Shown: positions 9,563-19,616, counted from the stretch's first letter. The stretch: DNA of 64,000 bases from an uncultured bacterium (GCA_905216215.1 CAJMSZ010000007.1:4194-68193), one strand, 5' to 3'. Program-made: numbers and translations. Notes: generated by a model not told the origin, from the letters alone.

Positions 9563-11884
9563 ATGAACAGAATGACAAGTATTCCAATGGTTGCACTTCG
9601 GGGGATGACGATTGTTCCTGAGATGGTTGTGAACTTTGATGTAAGCAGACCGTGTTCCGTAGAAGCAATTCAGGAAGCTATGGCAAACGACCAGAAAATC
9701 TTTCTTTTAACACAAAAAGATGTTAATGTTGAAAATCCAACGAAGGTTGACCTATATAGAGTGGGAACCGTGGCTACCATAAAACAGGTGGCCAAGCTTC
9801 CAAAACAGATATTACGGGTGCTGATTACCGGGGAAGAGAGAGCTACCTTAAATGAAATTGAATTCTCGGACCCTTATATGCGCGCAAATATTACGATTGT
9901 AGAAGATGCAGACCCCAGTGTGTTTTACGAAAACAAGCGGGAAGCTATGGCTCGGGGACTTCAGGAATTATACACGGAATATGCGATACGTAATCCAAAA
10001 ATCAGCAAAGATGTTGTGAAACAGATTCAAAATACGGAAAATATTTATTCACTGGTTAATATGGTGGCGGCTAATCTTCCGATTCACTACACAGAGTTAC
10101 AGCAGATATTGGAAGAAATGAATTTCCAGACACGTTATGATATGATTTCCTATCGCCTGGTAAGTGAAGCCAAGATTATGGATATTAAGGCAGAAATACA
10201 AAATAAAGTGAAAGAGCGGCTGGACCAGCATCAACGAGAGTATGTGTTGCGGGAAGAATTGAAACTCATACGGGAAGAACTGGGTGAGGACAATGCACTT
10301 TCGGTGGCAGAGGAATTTGAGCAGAAAGCGGCAGAACTCAATGCATCCGATGAGGTGAAGGAAAAGCTTCAGAAAGAAATAAAACGTTTTAAGAATTCCA
10401 TGCAGAGTCCGGCAGAATCCAGTGTTTTACGTGGGTATATTGAAACTATGCTGGAAATGCCGTGGGAGAACCGGGTGGAAGACTTCGCAGATATCTCTTA
10501 TGCCAGAGAAATTCTGGAAACAGAACATTATGGGCTGGAGGAAGTTAAAGAACGTGTGCTGGAATATTTGGCAGTGCGGGCTATGACCAAACAAGGCAGC
10601 AGTCCGATTTTATGTCTGGTAGGACCTCCGGGAACCGGTAAGACATCCATTGCCAAATCTCTTGCAAAAGCGATGAAAAAGCCCTATTTGCGCATTTCTT
10701 TGGGCGGGGTGCACGATGAAGCGGAGATTCGGGGACACAGAAAGACCTATGTAGGAGCAATGCCGGGAAGAATTGCAAATGGAATTAAGACGGCAGGAGT
10801 GAAGAATCCGTTCCTTTTACTGGATGAAATTGACAAGGTGAGTACGGACCACAGGGGAGATACCTTTTCTGCACTTTTGGAAGTTCTGGACAGTGAACAG
10901 AACAACAAGTTCCGGGATCATTACCTGGAAGTGCCACTGGATTTGTCAGAAGTAACCTTTGTGATGACTGCAAACGGTCTCCAAACGATTCCCGGTCCAT
11001 TGTTAGACCGTATGGAAATCATTGAAATAAGTGGTTATACGGAGAACGAGAAAGTACATATTGCCACAGAACATCTGATTCCAAAGCAGATAGAGAAGCA
11101 TGGTCTGCAGAAGAATCAACTTTCAATCAGTAAAAAGGTAGTATGGAAGCTGGCACGCAACTACACGAAAGAAGCTGGAGTGCGTCAGCTCGAACGTGAG
11201 ATTGGTAGTATCTGTCGTAAGGCTGCACGTGAGATTTATGAAGGACATAAAAAGAAAATCCAGGTGACGGAACGCAATCTGGAAAGATATGTAGGCAAAG
11301 AAAAATATGCTTATCATATGGCAAATGAGAAGGATGAAGTGGGGATTGTGAGAGGACTTGCATGGACAAGTGTAGGTGGAGATACCCTGCAGATTGAAGT
11401 CAACGTCATGCCGGGAAAGGGAGAGATTCTTTTGACGGGACAATTGGGAGATGTGATGAAAGAATCTGCCCAGACAGGAATCAGCTATATCCGTTCCATT
11501 AGTGATCTACATGGTGTTTCACCAAAGTTTTTTGAAGAGCATGACATTCATATTCATATTCCAGAAGGCGCAGTGCCGAAGGATGGACCTTCCGCCGGAA
11601 TTACCATGGCAACAGCAATGTTTTCCGCAATCACCAATCAAAAGGTGCGTGCCGATATTGCCATGACAGGAGAGATTACATTAAGAGGCCGTGTACTTCC
11701 AATTGGCGGCTTGAAAGAGAAGCTTCTGGCTGCAAAACACGCAGGAATGAAGACGGTACTGGTTCCACTACAGAATAAGAAGGATGTGGAAGAACTTTCG
11801 GAAGAGATTACGAAGGATTTGGAAATTATTCCGGTGGAACATATGGACGAAGTATTAAAGGCAGCAATCCGACAGGCAGAGTAA
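9563..11884 (+). CDS. lon: Lon protease, ATP-dependent serine protease
   Basis: Lon degrades damaged and regulatory proteins. The start is set at ATG 9563 (MNRMTSIPMVALRG), 9 bases after AGAGGAG; an upstream in-frame ATG at 9524 has no ribosome site. This gives 773 residues. The order is the LAN substrate-binding domain (residues 1-200), a coiled helical region, then the AAA+ core with Walker A GPPGTGKTS and Walker B LLLDEIDK. The C-terminal protease domain has the catalytic serine in PKDGPSAGIT and the lysine later in LPIGGLKEKLLAA. It is a complete LonA-type enzyme. ysxC follows 19 bases downstream. Confidence 0.96.
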   Translation: MNRMTSIPMVALRGMTIVPEMVVNFDVSRPCSVEAIQEAMANDQKIFLLTQKDVNVENPTKVDLYRVGTVATIKQVAKLPKQILRVLITGEERATLNEIEFSDPYMRANITIVEDADPSVFYENKREAMARGLQELYTEYAIRNPKISKDVVKQIQNTENIYSLVNMVAANLPIHYTELQQILEEMNFQTRYDMISYRLVSEAKIMDIKAEIQNKVKERLDQHQREYVLREELKLIREELGEDNALSVAEEFEQKAAELNASDEVKEKLQKEIKRFKNSMQSPAESSVLRGYIETMLEMPWENRVEDFADISYAREILETEHYGLEEVKERVLEYLAVRAMTKQGSSPILCLVGPPGTGKTSIAKSLAKAMKKPYLRISLGGVHDEAEIRGHRKTYVGAMPGRIANGIKTAGVKNPFLLLDEIDKVSTDHRGDTFSALLEVLDSEQNNKFRDHYLEVPLDLSEVTFVMTANGLQTIPGPLLDRMEIIEISGYTENEKVHIATEHLIPKQIEKHGLQKNQLSISKKVVWKLARNYTKEAGVRQLEREIGSICRKAAREIYEGHKKKIQVTERNLERYVGKEKYAYHMANEKDEVGIVRGLAWTSVGGDTLQIEVNVMPGKGEILLTGQLGDVMKESAQTGISYIRSISDLHGVSPKFFEEHDIHIHIPEGAVPKDGPSAGITMATAMFSAITNQKVRADIAMTGEITLRGRVLPIGGLKEKLLAAKHAGMKTVLVPLQNKKDVEELSEEITKDLEIIPVEHMDEVLKAAIRQAE

Positions 11885-11903
11885 AGAAAGATGAGAAAAG
11901 AAA

Positions 11904-12503
11904 ATGGTAATTAAAAATATTAATCTGGAAACCGTTTGTGGAATTACAAGCAAACTCCCGGAAAATTCACTTCCGGAGATTGCTTTTGCGGGAAAATCCA
12001 ATGTGGGAAAATCGTCCTTGATCAATGCTCTGATGAACCGTAAGTCTTATGCAAGGACATCGGCAACACCGGGAAAAACTCAGACGATTAACTATTATAA
12101 TATTAATGATGCAATGTATCTGGTGGATTTGCCAGGGTATGGCTATGCAAAAGTATCAGAAAAAGAAAAGATTGCATGGGGTAAGATGATTGAACGGTAT
12201 TTGAACCAGTCGAAACAGTTAAAAGCAGTATTTCTGTTGATTGATATCCGGCATGACCCATCTGCAAATGATAAAATGATGTATCACTGGATCGTAGAAC
12301 AGGGATTTCAGCCGATTATCATTGCAACAAAGCTGGATAAGATTAAAAGAAGCCAGGTACAGAAGCAGGTAAAGGCAGTGAAAAGCGGGTTAGATTTACT
12401 TCCGGGCACAATCGTCATTCCATTCTCGGCAGAGACCAAACAGGGTAGAGAAGAAATCTGGGATTTAATGGATTCCATTGTGGCAGGAGAATACGAGGAA
12501 TAA
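11904..12503 (+). CDS. ysxC: YsxC/EngB ribosome-assembly GTPase
   Basis: This small TRAFAC GTPase is needed for late assembly of the 50S ribosomal subunit. In the 199 residues, G1 is GKSNVGKSS, G3 is DLPGYGYA and G4 is ATKLDK, and the protein has the EngB-specific N-terminal extension. The ribosome site is weak (GAAAG... before ATG 11904), which suggests coupling to lon, only 19 bases away. lon-ysxC is a conserved pair in Firmicutes. The perfect hairpin at 12517-12539 ends the operon. Confidence 0.94.
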   Translation: MVIKNINLETVCGITSKLPENSLPEIAFAGKSNVGKSSLINALMNRKSYARTSATPGKTQTINYYNINDAMYLVDLPGYGYAKVSEKEKIAWGKMIERYLNQSKQLKAVFLLIDIRHDPSANDKMMYHWIVEQGFQPIIIATKLDKIKRSQVQKQVKAVKSGLDLLPGTIVIPFSAETKQGREEIWDLMDSIVAGEYEE

Positions 12504-12516
12504 AAGACGAAAGAAA

Positions 12517-12545
12517 AGGGGTGGAAAATTTCCACCCCTGTTATT
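12517..12545. terminator. Bidirectional terminator between ysxC and the alcohol dehydrogenase gene
   Basis: An 11-bp perfect stem, AGGGGTGGAAA with TTTCCACCCCT (12517-12527 and 12529-12539), is flanked by A-rich sequence on one side and GTTATTATT on the other. It serves two convergent genes. Confidence 0.85.
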
Positions 12546-12546
12546 A

Positions 12547-13692
12547 TTACATTACTTTACGGAACAATGCAATGAAGTCTTCTACAGAAGCTTCTTTTGG
12601 ATTTCCAGGTGCGCATGCATCTGCGTGTGCAGATTCTGCAAGGAATGGAAGGTCTTCTTCCTTTAATCCTTCAACCTTTGTAGGAATTCCTACATCAATG
12701 GAGAGCTTACGCACTGCGTCGATAGCAGCTTTTCTATATTCTTCCTGAGACATTTCGTCTACACCCTTCACACCCATTGCTCGAGCAATTTCGCGATATT
12801 TTTCACCGGTGCATTCCTGGTTGTATTCCATAACGATTGGAAGCATCATAGCACAGGCAACACCGTGTGGTGTATCATATACAGCACCTAAAGTATGTGC
12901 CATAGAATGAGCGATTCCAAGTCCTACATTTGAGAATCCCATACCAGCTATGTATTGGCCAAGTGCCATGCCTTCACGACCTTCTTTGGTGTTTTCACAT
13001 GCACCGCGAAGAGATTTGGAAATAATCTCAATTGCTTTTAAGTGGAACATATCTGTCATTTCCCAGGCTGCTTTTGTTGTATATCCTTCAATTGCATGTG
13101 TCAGAGCATCCATACCAGTTGCAGCAGTCAGACTCTTTGGCATAGAAGCAGTCATATCCGGGTCAACAACAGCGATAATTGGCATATCATGTGGATCAAC
13201 ACATACAAATTTACGTTTCTTTTCTACATCTGTAATTACATAGTTAATAGTTACTTCGGCAGCAGTTCCTGCTGTAGTAGGCACTGCAATGATTGGTACG
13301 CATGGCTTCTTGGTTGGTGCAACACCCTCCAGACTGCGAACATCTGCAAATTCCGGATTTGTGATAATGATTCCGATTGCCTTTGCGGTGTCCATAGAAG
13401 AACCACCACCGATAGCGATGATATAATCAGCTTCTGCATTTTTAAATGCAGCTACACCATTCTGAACATTGGCAATAGTTGGGTTGGCTTTGATGTCGGA
13501 ATAAACTTCGTATGCGAGTCCTGCACTATCCAGTAAATCAGTAACCTTAGATGCTACGTGGAATTTAATCAAATCCGGGTCAGTACAGACAAGCGCTTTC
13601 TGAAAGCCCTGAGCTTTTGCCTCATTCACGATTTCTGCGATTGCACCAGCTCCGTGGTAAGAAGTCTGGTTTAACATAATTCTGTTAGCCAT
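12547..13692 (-). CDS. Iron-containing (type III) alcohol dehydrogenase, lactaldehyde reductase-like
   Basis: The 381-residue protein belongs to the Fe-dependent group III alcohol dehydrogenases and most resembles FucO/1,2-propanediol oxidoreductase. That family reduces aldehydes such as lactaldehyde with NADH to regenerate NAD. The nucleotide-binding motif GGGSSMDTAK is present. The metal ligands lie in DALTHAIEGY and in GIAHSMAHTL...TPHG. The start is behind AAAGGAGAG on the minus strand. It is monocistronic, between a convergent ysxC and a codirectional MATE gene 110 bases upstream. No fucose or propanediol genes are nearby, so the substrate is open; ethanol or another short aldehyde is equally possible. 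Confidence 0.88.
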   Translation of the reverse strand: MANRIMLNQTSYHGAGAIAEIVNEAKAQGFQKALVCTDPDLIKFHVASKVTDLLDSAGLAYEVYSDIKANPTIANVQNGVAAFKNAEADYIIAIGGGSSMDTAKAIGIIITNPEFADVRSLEGVAPTKKPCVPIIAVPTTAGTAAEVTINYVITDVEKKRKFVCVDPHDMPIIAVVDPDMTASMPKSLTAATGMDALTHAIEGYTTKAAWEMTDMFHLKAIEIISKSLRGACENTKEGREGMALGQYIAGMGFSNVGLGIAHSMAHTLGAVYDTPHGVACAMMLPIVMEYNQECTGEKYREIARAMGVKGVDEMSQEEYRKAAIDAVRKLSIDVGIPTKVEGLKEEDLPFLAESAHADACAPGNPKEASVEDFIALFRKVM

Positions 13693-13802
13693 GATAATCC
13701 TCTCCTTTATTGTTTGGCGTTAAAATGGAAAATGCGAATAGCATTTCGACTGATATTATTTTAACAATATGAGAGGACAGAATCAATAGATTTCAAAAAA
13801 AT

Positions 13803-15158
13803 TTATAAATTCTTCTTAATTGCCCGTTTTCGGAAGAAATAATAGGGAATTAAAATAATTAAAGTTGCAATCCAGGCAATAGGGTAGCTGATTAATATAG
13901 TTTCGATTTTATAAATGCGGGGCAGGATGATAAGAATAAAAGGAATTCGGACTGCACATACTCCTACCAGGTTGGATATTGTAGGAATAAGAACATCGCC
14001 GATTCCGCGTAATGCACCGGATAAAATTTCAATAAATATGTAAATGATATAAGCCGGCAGAAGCAGGCGGAGCATATAGACCCCTATTTGTACCACACCT
14101 GCATCTCCGGTAAAAATCTGGAACAGAGGATCACAGAACATATAAATAAAGGCCAGCAGTGCACTACATACTCCAAGTGACATAATCATACATACACGGA
14201 CACTTTTAAAAATTCGGTCTGTTTTTCCGGCACCATAATTCTGACCTGTAAAGGTAGAAATTGCAAGTCCGAATGCAGACATGATTGCCCAGAATAAAGC
14301 ATCTAATTTAGCCCATGCAGCCCATGCGGCAGCAGTGTCGGTTCCAAAATCATTGATAGCAGATTGAATAATAATGTTGGAAATACTGTACATACAAGCC
14401 TGAATTCCACCTGGAAATCCAATACGTAACTGGAGCTTTAAGGTGCTGAAATCAAAGCGGATTTCCCGCAGCTTCAGCTTCAGAATTCCATAGGAAGTCA
14501 TCAGCGCGTGGCTTACCAAAATGGCGCTGACTGCCTGGGAAATAATGGTTGCAATAGCAGCACCTGCAATTCCCATATGCAAATATACAACTGCAATGAT
14601 ATCTAAAATAATATTTAAAACGCAACAGACAATCAAATAATACAAAGGCCGTTTCGAATCTCCAATGGCACGCATGATAGCAGAGCCCATATTGAAAATC
14701 ATGACGGCCAGCATACCAAGAAAATACAGACGAAGATAAATAATGGAGTCAGCCATAGTATCTGTCGGTGTATGGATCGCTTCCAACATCCAGGGAGTCA
14801 ATATCCAGCCCAGAACCGACAGAATCAGACTGGATACAATAGAAAATGCATAGGCCGTGTGGAGCCCTTTATGTAAGTTCTTAGTGTCTTTGGCACCATA
14901 GAACTGGGAAATGCTCACACTGGCACCAGCAGAAAGACCTGTGAAAAAACCGATGACCAGATTGGAGAGGACGGAAGCAGAACCGCCTACACTGGCAAGG
15001 GCCTGTTTTCCGACAAAACGTCCTACAATAATGGCATCAACGGTGTTATAAAGCTGCTGGAAAAGGGTTCCCACTAAAATAGGAAAAAAGAAAATCAGGA
15101 GCTGTTTCCAGATTACGCCTTCGGTGATTTTGTTTGTGTCAGTTGTACGCTCATTCAT
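13803..15158 (-). CDS. MATE family multidrug/metabolite exporter
   Basis: The 451-residue protein is a 12-helix MATE transporter that should use a sodium or proton gradient to export cationic compounds. Two homologous six-helix halves are visible, each opening with the typical segments (PILVGTLFQQLYNTVDAIIVG in the first, GFPGGIQACMYSISNIIIQS in the second; both are cited only as markers). The N-terminus is a short cytosolic tail and the C-terminus is basic (RKRAIKKNL). It has a good AAGAGGAAGG ribosome site. A structured leader lies upstream (15181-15345) behind an extended -10 element. Substrate not predictable. Confidence 0.9.
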   Translation of the reverse strand: MNERTTDTNKITEGVIWKQLLIFFFPILVGTLFQQLYNTVDAIIVGRFVGKQALASVGGSASVLSNLVIGFFTGLSAGASVSISQFYGAKDTKNLHKGLHTAYAFSIVSSLILSVLGWILTPWMLEAIHTPTDTMADSIIYLRLYFLGMLAVMIFNMGSAIMRAIGDSKRPLYYLIVCCVLNIILDIIAVVYLHMGIAGAAIATIISQAVSAILVSHALMTSYGILKLKLREIRFDFSTLKLQLRIGFPGGIQACMYSISNIIIQSAINDFGTDTAAAWAAWAKLDALFWAIMSAFGLAISTFTGQNYGAGKTDRIFKSVRVCMIMSLGVCSALLAFIYMFCDPLFQIFTGDAGVVQIGVYMLRLLLPAYIIYIFIEILSGALRGIGDVLIPTISNLVGVCAVRIPFILIILPRIYKIETILISYPIAWIATLIILIPYYFFRKRAIKKNL

Positions 15159-15180
15159 TGTGCAAATCCTTCCTCTTTAA

Positions 15181-15345
15181 GTGATACCTAAGATTTCTCC
15201 GCGTTTCACGCTCGTGAAATTCTGAAAACATTCGAAATTCATTCATTTTTCTACGAAAAAATGGATACTTTCTCATGCTTTGCGAGTCTCATAGTCATAC
15301 TTTTTCATGCGAGCATGAACAGCATGACTTTTGACCTTGGCAACA
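15181..15345 (-). repeat. Structured, palindrome-rich element in the MATE leader
   Basis: This 165-bp stretch holds no gene. It contains several hairpins, for example TTTCACG-ct-CGTGAAA (15204-15219) and CATGC-GA-GCATG (15306-15317). Pieces such as GACCTTGGCAAC and GACTCGCAAAGCATGA (minus strand) resemble parts of the tandem element at 31109-31294, so both may belong to one diverged interspersed-repeat family. If transcription starts near 15340 on the minus strand the element becomes the MATE mRNA leader. A regulatory RNA is the alternative reading. Confidence 0.45.
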
Positions 15346-15346
15346 T

Positions 15347-15355
15347 ATTATAGCA
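15347..15355 (-). promoter_or_regulatory. Candidate extended -10 promoter for the MATE gene
   Basis: On the minus strand TGCTATAAT gives a perfect -10 (15347-15352) with the TGn extension. No good -35 is visible. The predicted leader is about 180 bases. Confidence 0.45.
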
Positions 15356-15530
15356 TATCGGAACTATATAAGATAGGGGAGAAATATACAGTTTTCAGAA
15401 AGAAAAAATGTATAGTTTTTTTGAAAATACAGATATTAACATGGGGAGTTCCCATGGAAACTCTGCCTCTGAGATTTCTATATACGTATAGGAGGTCGGA
15501 AAGAAAATTATATGGAAAGAAGGAAATGAT

Positions 15531-15962
15531 ATGACAGTTCATACCCAACATTTGTTAGAAGAATGTAATTCAGGATGTAAGATGGCAATCCGCAGCATGG
15601 ATCAGGTATTAGAGTATGTGGAGGATGAAAAATTAGAACAGGTAATAGAAACCTGCAAACATGCTCATGAGCAGATAGAGGAGAAATCTGGAAAATTATT
15701 GGAGGAATGTGGAAAAGAAGAGAAGGAGCCAGGGGCCATTGCGACTGCATTTTCCTGGATTTCCACAGAAACCAAACTTGTGATGAAGAACAGTGACAGC
15801 CAGATAGCCAAAGTATTGATGGACGGATGTAATATGGGAATCCAGTCGCTCAGCGAATATAGGAATGAATATACAGGTGCATCCGAAGAAGCAAAGAAAA
15901 TCGCAGAAAAACTGATAAGTCTGGAAGAGGATTTTATGAGCGGCCTTAAAAAATTCCTGTAA
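15531..15962 (+). CDS. Ferritin-like four-helix protein of unknown function
   Basis: The 143-residue product is predicted all-helical and acidic, with heptad-like helices such as LLEECNSGCKMAI, VIETCKHAHEQIEEK and IATAFSWISTETKL. It resembles the DUF2383/PA2169-like ferritin-like bundle proteins found in clostridia, often linked to stress or sporulation, but the link is weak. It has no signal peptide or membrane span. Candidate metal ligands (His, Glu, Cys) are spread along the helices. The start has AGAAGGAAATGAT in front. It stands alone between a divergent MATE gene and guaB, 235 bases upstream of the latter. Confidence 0.6.
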   Translation: MTVHTQHLLEECNSGCKMAIRSMDQVLEYVEDEKLEQVIETCKHAHEQIEEKSGKLLEECGKEEKEPGAIATAFSWISTETKLVMKNSDSQIAKVLMDGCNMGIQSLSEYRNEYTGASEEAKKIAEKLISLEEDFMSGLKKFL

Positions 15963-16108
15963 TGGACCGGAAAAATGAAAAAGAATTTTATATAAGAACA
16001 GCTTATAAATGAAAGAAGACACAAGTAGACAAAACAGACAAAAAAATGACATTTTTAAAAAAAATAATGTACAAAGTGAAAGAAGAAAAAGAAAGATAAA
16101 CAAAGGTG

Positions 16109-16137
16109 TTGACGTTTGCTGAAAAATTCATTAATAT
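16109..16137 (+). promoter_or_regulatory. Promoter of guaB
   Basis: TTGACG (16109-16114), 17 bases, TAATAT (16132-16137). The surrounding sequence is very AT-rich and the leader to the guaB ATG is about 55 bases. Confidence 0.65.
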
Positions 16138-16197
16138 TAATCAATAATAAATAAGTTGAAACGAAGTACAAAAAATGAATGAAGAAGGAGCTTTATC

Positions 16198-17703
16198 ATG
16201 GCATATTATTTTAGCGAACCATCACACACATTTAGTGAGTATTTACTGGTACCAGGTTACTCAAGTTCCAAGTGCCAGCCACAGAACGTGAGTTTAAAAA
16301 CACCTCTTGTCAGATTTAAAAAGGGAGAGGAACCGGCTATATCTTTAAATATCCCAATGGTTTCTGCAATTATGCAGGCTGTATCCAACGATACAATGGC
16401 AGTTGCACTTGCGAGAGAAGGTGGAATTTCCTTTATTTATGGCTCACAGTCGATTGAGGACCAGGCTGCGATGGTAAGAAGAGTGAAATCTTATAAGGCA
16501 GGTTTTGTGACAAGTGATTCCAACCTGATTCCGGACCAGTGCCTGAGTGATGTTCTTGCTTTGAAGGAAAAGACCGGACATTCTACTATGGCTGTAACAG
16601 ATGACGGAACAGCAACCGGAAAGTTACTTGGTATTGTCACAGAGAGAGATTACAGAATTTCCCGTATGTCTCCGGATACAAAGGTTTCTGAATTTATGAC
16701 TCCATTTGAAAAACTGGTGACAGCAAAGGTTGGTGTTTCTTTGAAAGAAGCCAATGATATTATCTGGGATTATAAATTGAATTCGCTTCCAATCATTGAT
16801 GATGAGCAGAAGTTAGATTCCTTCGTATTCAGAAAAGACTATGAATCAAAGAAAACAAATCAGAATGAATTATTAGATTCCCACAAGAGATATGTGGTTG
16901 GTGCCGGAATTAATACAAGAGATTATGCAGAACGTGTACCAGCGCTGGTAGAAGCAGGTGTAGACGTGCTTTGTATCGATTCCAGTGAAGGATTCAGCGA
17001 ATGGCAGAAGCTTACTATTGATTGGATTCGTGAGCATTATGGTGATACCGTGAAGGTTGGAGCTGGTAACGTTGTAGATGCCGATGGTTTCCGTTTCCTT
17101 GCTGACTGTGGCGCTGACTTTATCAAAGTCGGTATCGGTGGTGGATCTATCTGTATTACCCGTGAGACAAAGGGAATCGGACGGGGACAGGCTACAGCTA
17201 CTATCGAGGTTGCAAAAGCAAGAGATGAATATTACAAAGAAACCGGTATTTATGTACCAATCTGCAGTGATGGTGGTATCGTTCATGATTATCATATGAC
17301 CCTTGCACTTGCTATGGGAAGTGATTTTATCATGTTAGGAAGATATTTCTCACGTTTTGACGAATCGCCTACAAGCAAGGTAAGTATTAACGGACAGTAC
17401 ATGAAAGAATACTGGGGAGAAGGAAGTGCCCGAGCAAGAAACTGGCAGAGATATGATTTGGGTGGAGAGACAAACCTTAAATTTGAGGAAGGCGTAGATT
17501 CCTATGTTCCGTATGCCGGTTCTTTGAAGGACAATGTAGGGATTACTTTACTGAAGATGAAATCAACAATGTGTAACTGTGGAGCACTTACAATTCCAGA
17601 ATTACAGGAAAAAGCGAAGCTCACATTGGTTTCATCCGTAAGTATTGTAGAAGGTGGTGCACATGATGTAGTGCTGAAGGATCAGTCAACATCACACCAT
17701 TAA
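16198..17703 (+). CDS. guaB: IMP dehydrogenase
   Basis: IMP dehydrogenase oxidises IMP to XMP, the committed step of GMP synthesis. The 501-residue protein is a TIM barrel interrupted by a CBS pair (about residues 110-225; [14 protein letters not shown] and [15 protein letters not shown]). The catalytic loop [13 protein letters not shown] contains the nucleophilic cysteine, and the flap follows. Its N-terminus ([20 protein letters not shown]) is the divergent form common in Lachnospiraceae rather than the B. subtilis type. A clear AAGGAG precedes ATG 16198, and a sigma-A-like promoter lies at 16109-16137. The ZTP riboswitch and fhs follow. Confidence 0.93.
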   Translation: MAYYFSEPSHTFSEYLLVPGYSSSKCQPQNVSLKTPLVRFKKGEEPAISLNIPMVSAIMQAVSNDTMAVALAREGGISFIYGSQSIEDQAAMVRRVKSYKAGFVTSDSNLIPDQCLSDVLALKEKTGHSTMAVTDDGTATGKLLGIVTERDYRISRMSPDTKVSEFMTPFEKLVTAKVGVSLKEANDIIWDYKLNSLPIIDDEQKLDSFVFRKDYESKKTNQNELLDSHKRYVVGAGINTRDYAERVPALVEAGVDVLCIDSSEGFSEWQKLTIDWIREHYGDTVKVGAGNVVDADGFRFLADCGADFIKVGIGGGSICITRETKGIGRGQATATIEVAKARDEYYKETGIYVPICSDGGIVHDYHMTLALAMGSDFIMLGRYFSRFDESPTSKVSINGQYMKEYWGEGSARARNWQRYDLGGETNLKFEEGVDSYVPYAGSLKDNVGITLLKMKSTMCNCGALTIPELQEKAKLTLVSSVSIVEGGAHDVVLKDQSTSHH

Positions 17704-17730
17704 AAATAAAACAAACAAGCTAGTTATACA

Positions 17731-17791
17731 ACTGACGGAAGTGGAATGGACCACAGGGAGTATAATGAAAGAAGAGTCGACCGTCTGGGCA
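17731..17791 (+). promoter_or_regulatory. ZTP (pfl motif) riboswitch aptamer upstream of fhs
   Basis: The core matches the ZTP/pfl consensus. ACTGACGG opens P1 (GACGG 17734-17738 with CCGTC 17781-17785). P2 is GTGG-AATGGA-CCAC (17741-17754). The conserved ACAGGGAG follows P2, and the 3' block CCGTCTGGGC closes the aptamer. The family senses ZMP/ZTP, which accumulates when 10-formyl-THF is low, and switches on purine and one-carbon genes. Position just before fhs is the classic setting. Confidence 0.92.
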
Positions 17792-17820
17792 AAAAATGTC
17801 TGGGGCAGTAGACTCTTTTT
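17773..17820 (+). terminator. Expression-platform terminator of the ZTP riboswitch
   Basis: AGAGTC (17773-17778) can pair with GACTCT (17811-17816), followed by a T-rich run TTTTCTCTT. The left arm overlaps the 3' half of the aptamer, so ligand binding and terminator formation should exclude each other. The long loop means a more complex fold is possible. Confidence 0.65.
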
Positions 17821-17903
17821 CTCTTGATTTCTTCGGACAAATAAGAGAAAATAGTACCAAAGACATTTTTCAAATCTTAAGCAGAGAAGAAAGAGGTGCC
17901 ATT

Positions 17904-19574
17904 ATGTTAACAGATGTACAGATTGCACAGAGTGCAGAGATGAAACCAATCAAAGAGATTGCAGAGCAGTTGGGATTAGGAGAAGAAGATTTAGAACTTT
18001 ATGGAAAATATAAAGCTAAGATTTCGTTAGAGACTATTTCCAAAGTAAAAGACAACAAAGATGGAAAACTGGTTCTGGTTACAGCAATCAATCCCACACC
18101 TGCAGGAGAAGGAAAGACAACCACTATGATCGGACTTTCTCAGGCGCTCAATAAGCTGGGAAAGAAATCTGTGGTTGCCATGCGTGAGCCAAGTCTGGGA
18201 CCTTGTTTCGGAGTAAAAGGTGGTGCAGCAGGCGGTGGATATGCACAGGTTGTTCCTATGGAAGATATTAACCTGCATTTTACAGGCGATATTCATGCTA
18301 TCACAACAGCAAACAACCTGATTGCGGCAATGCTTGATAATTCTATTCAGCAGGGGAATCCGCTTGATATTGATACCAGACAGATTGTATGGAAACGAGT
18401 AGTAGATTTGAATGACAGAGCTTTAAGACACATTGTAGTAGGACTTGGTGGAAAACCAAACGGAGTGCCTAGAGAAGATGGTTTTGACATTTCCGTGGCC
18501 AGTGAAGTAATGGCAATTCTCTGCCTCGCTACCTCTCTGGAAGATTTGAAGAAAAGAGCAGGACGTATGATTGTGGCTTATAATCATGCAGGTGAACCTG
18601 TCACAGTAGATGACATTCAGGCTACAGGAGCAGTTACCCTGCTTTTGAAGGATGCCATTAAACCAAATCTGGTACAGACACTTGACCATACACCGGTATT
18701 TGTCCATGGCGGCCCGTTTGCCAATATTGCTCATGGATGTAATTCCGTCATGGCAACCCAGCTAGCAATGAAACTGGGTGATTATGCAATTACAGAGGCA
18801 GGATTTGGCGCAGACCTTGGTGCAGAGAAGTTCCTGGATATCAAGTGCCGTCAGGCGGGATTGAAACCAGATGCAGTTGTAATCGTAGCAACCGTACGTG
18901 CCCTTAAGATGCATGGCGGTGTGGCAAAGAAAGATTTGGGTGAAGAAAACTTAGAAGCACTCCGTAAAGGAATTGAAAATCTGGAAAAACATATTGAAAA
19001 TATTGCAAAATACAATCTGCCAAGTGTGGTTGCAATTAATGCTTTCCCGACAGATACGGAGGCCGAACTTCAGCTTCTTGATGAAATCTGTAAGAGCAAA
19101 GGTGTAGATGTGGCAATCAGTCAGGTTTGGGCTAAGGGAGCAGACGGTGGTATTAAGCTGGCAGAGAAGCTTCTGGATGTGTTGGAGACAAAGAAAGCAG
19201 ATTTCCATCCAATCTACGATACAGAGCTTCCAATTGCTGAGAAAATCCGTACCATTGCAAAAGAAATCTATGGTGCAGATGATGTGATCTTTACAAAGAA
19301 AGTAACAAACAAGATCAAAAAATATGAAGAACAGGGATTGGGAAATCTTCCAATCTGTGTGGCAAAGACACAGTATTCTCTCTCTGATGATCCGACACTT
19401 CTTGGAAGACCAAGTGGTTTTAAGGTAACAATCAATGATCTGATTCCAAATACAGGAGCAGGTTTCCTTGTAGCCATTAGTGGTGATATCATGCGTATGC
19501 CAGGACTTCCGAAGGTTCCGGCTGCGGTTGGTATGGATATTGATGAAAAGGGAACGATTGTAGGACTGTTCTAG
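17904..19574 (+). CDS. fhs: Formate-tetrahydrofolate ligase
   Basis: The enzyme makes 10-formyl-THF from formate, THF and ATP, supplying purine synthesis and the methyl branch of acetogenesis. The start is set at ATG 17904 ([16 protein letters not shown]) behind AGAGGTG. An upstream in-frame ATG at 17796 lies inside the riboswitch. The length is the standard 556 residues. The P-loop is TPAGEGKTT near residue 65, followed by the conserved [19 protein letters not shown]. The C-terminal region includes [19 protein letters not shown]. The ZTP riboswitch upstream should control it, and a perfect terminator follows. Confidence 0.97.
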   Translation: MLTDVQIAQSAEMKPIKEIAEQLGLGEEDLELYGKYKAKISLETISKVKDNKDGKLVLVTAINPTPAGEGKTTTMIGLSQALNKLGKKSVVAMREPSLGPCFGVKGGAAGGGYAQVVPMEDINLHFTGDIHAITTANNLIAAMLDNSIQQGNPLDIDTRQIVWKRVVDLNDRALRHIVVGLGGKPNGVPREDGFDISVASEVMAILCLATSLEDLKKRAGRMIVAYNHAGEPVTVDDIQATGAVTLLLKDAIKPNLVQTLDHTPVFVHGGPFANIAHGCNSVMATQLAMKLGDYAITEAGFGADLGAEKFLDIKCRQAGLKPDAVVIVATVRALKMHGGVAKKDLGEENLEALRKGIENLEKHIENIAKYNLPSVVAINAFPTDTEAELQLLDEICKSKGVDVAISQVWAKGADGGIKLAEKLLDVLETKKADFHPIYDTELPIAEKIRTIAKEIYGADDVIFTKKVTNKIKKYEEQGLGNLPICVAKTQYSLSDDPTLLGRPSGFKVTINDLIPNTGAGFLVAISGDIMRMPGLPKVPAAVGMDIDEKGTIVGLF

Positions 19575-19591
19575 GCAGAAATATATATATC

Positions 19592-19616
19592 AAAAAAGGT
19601 CCAATGGACCTTTTTT
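19592..19616 (+). terminator. Terminator after fhs
   Basis: An 11-bp perfect stem AAAAAAGGTCC / GGACCTTTTTT with a 3-base AAT loop forms a textbook intrinsic terminator. Confidence 0.9.

Noticed and set aside
17796..17903. Longer N-terminus for fhs beginning at 17796
   Set aside because: The start lies inside the riboswitch terminator, has no ribosome site, and adds residues not present in the family; ATG 17904 has AGAGGTG before it.
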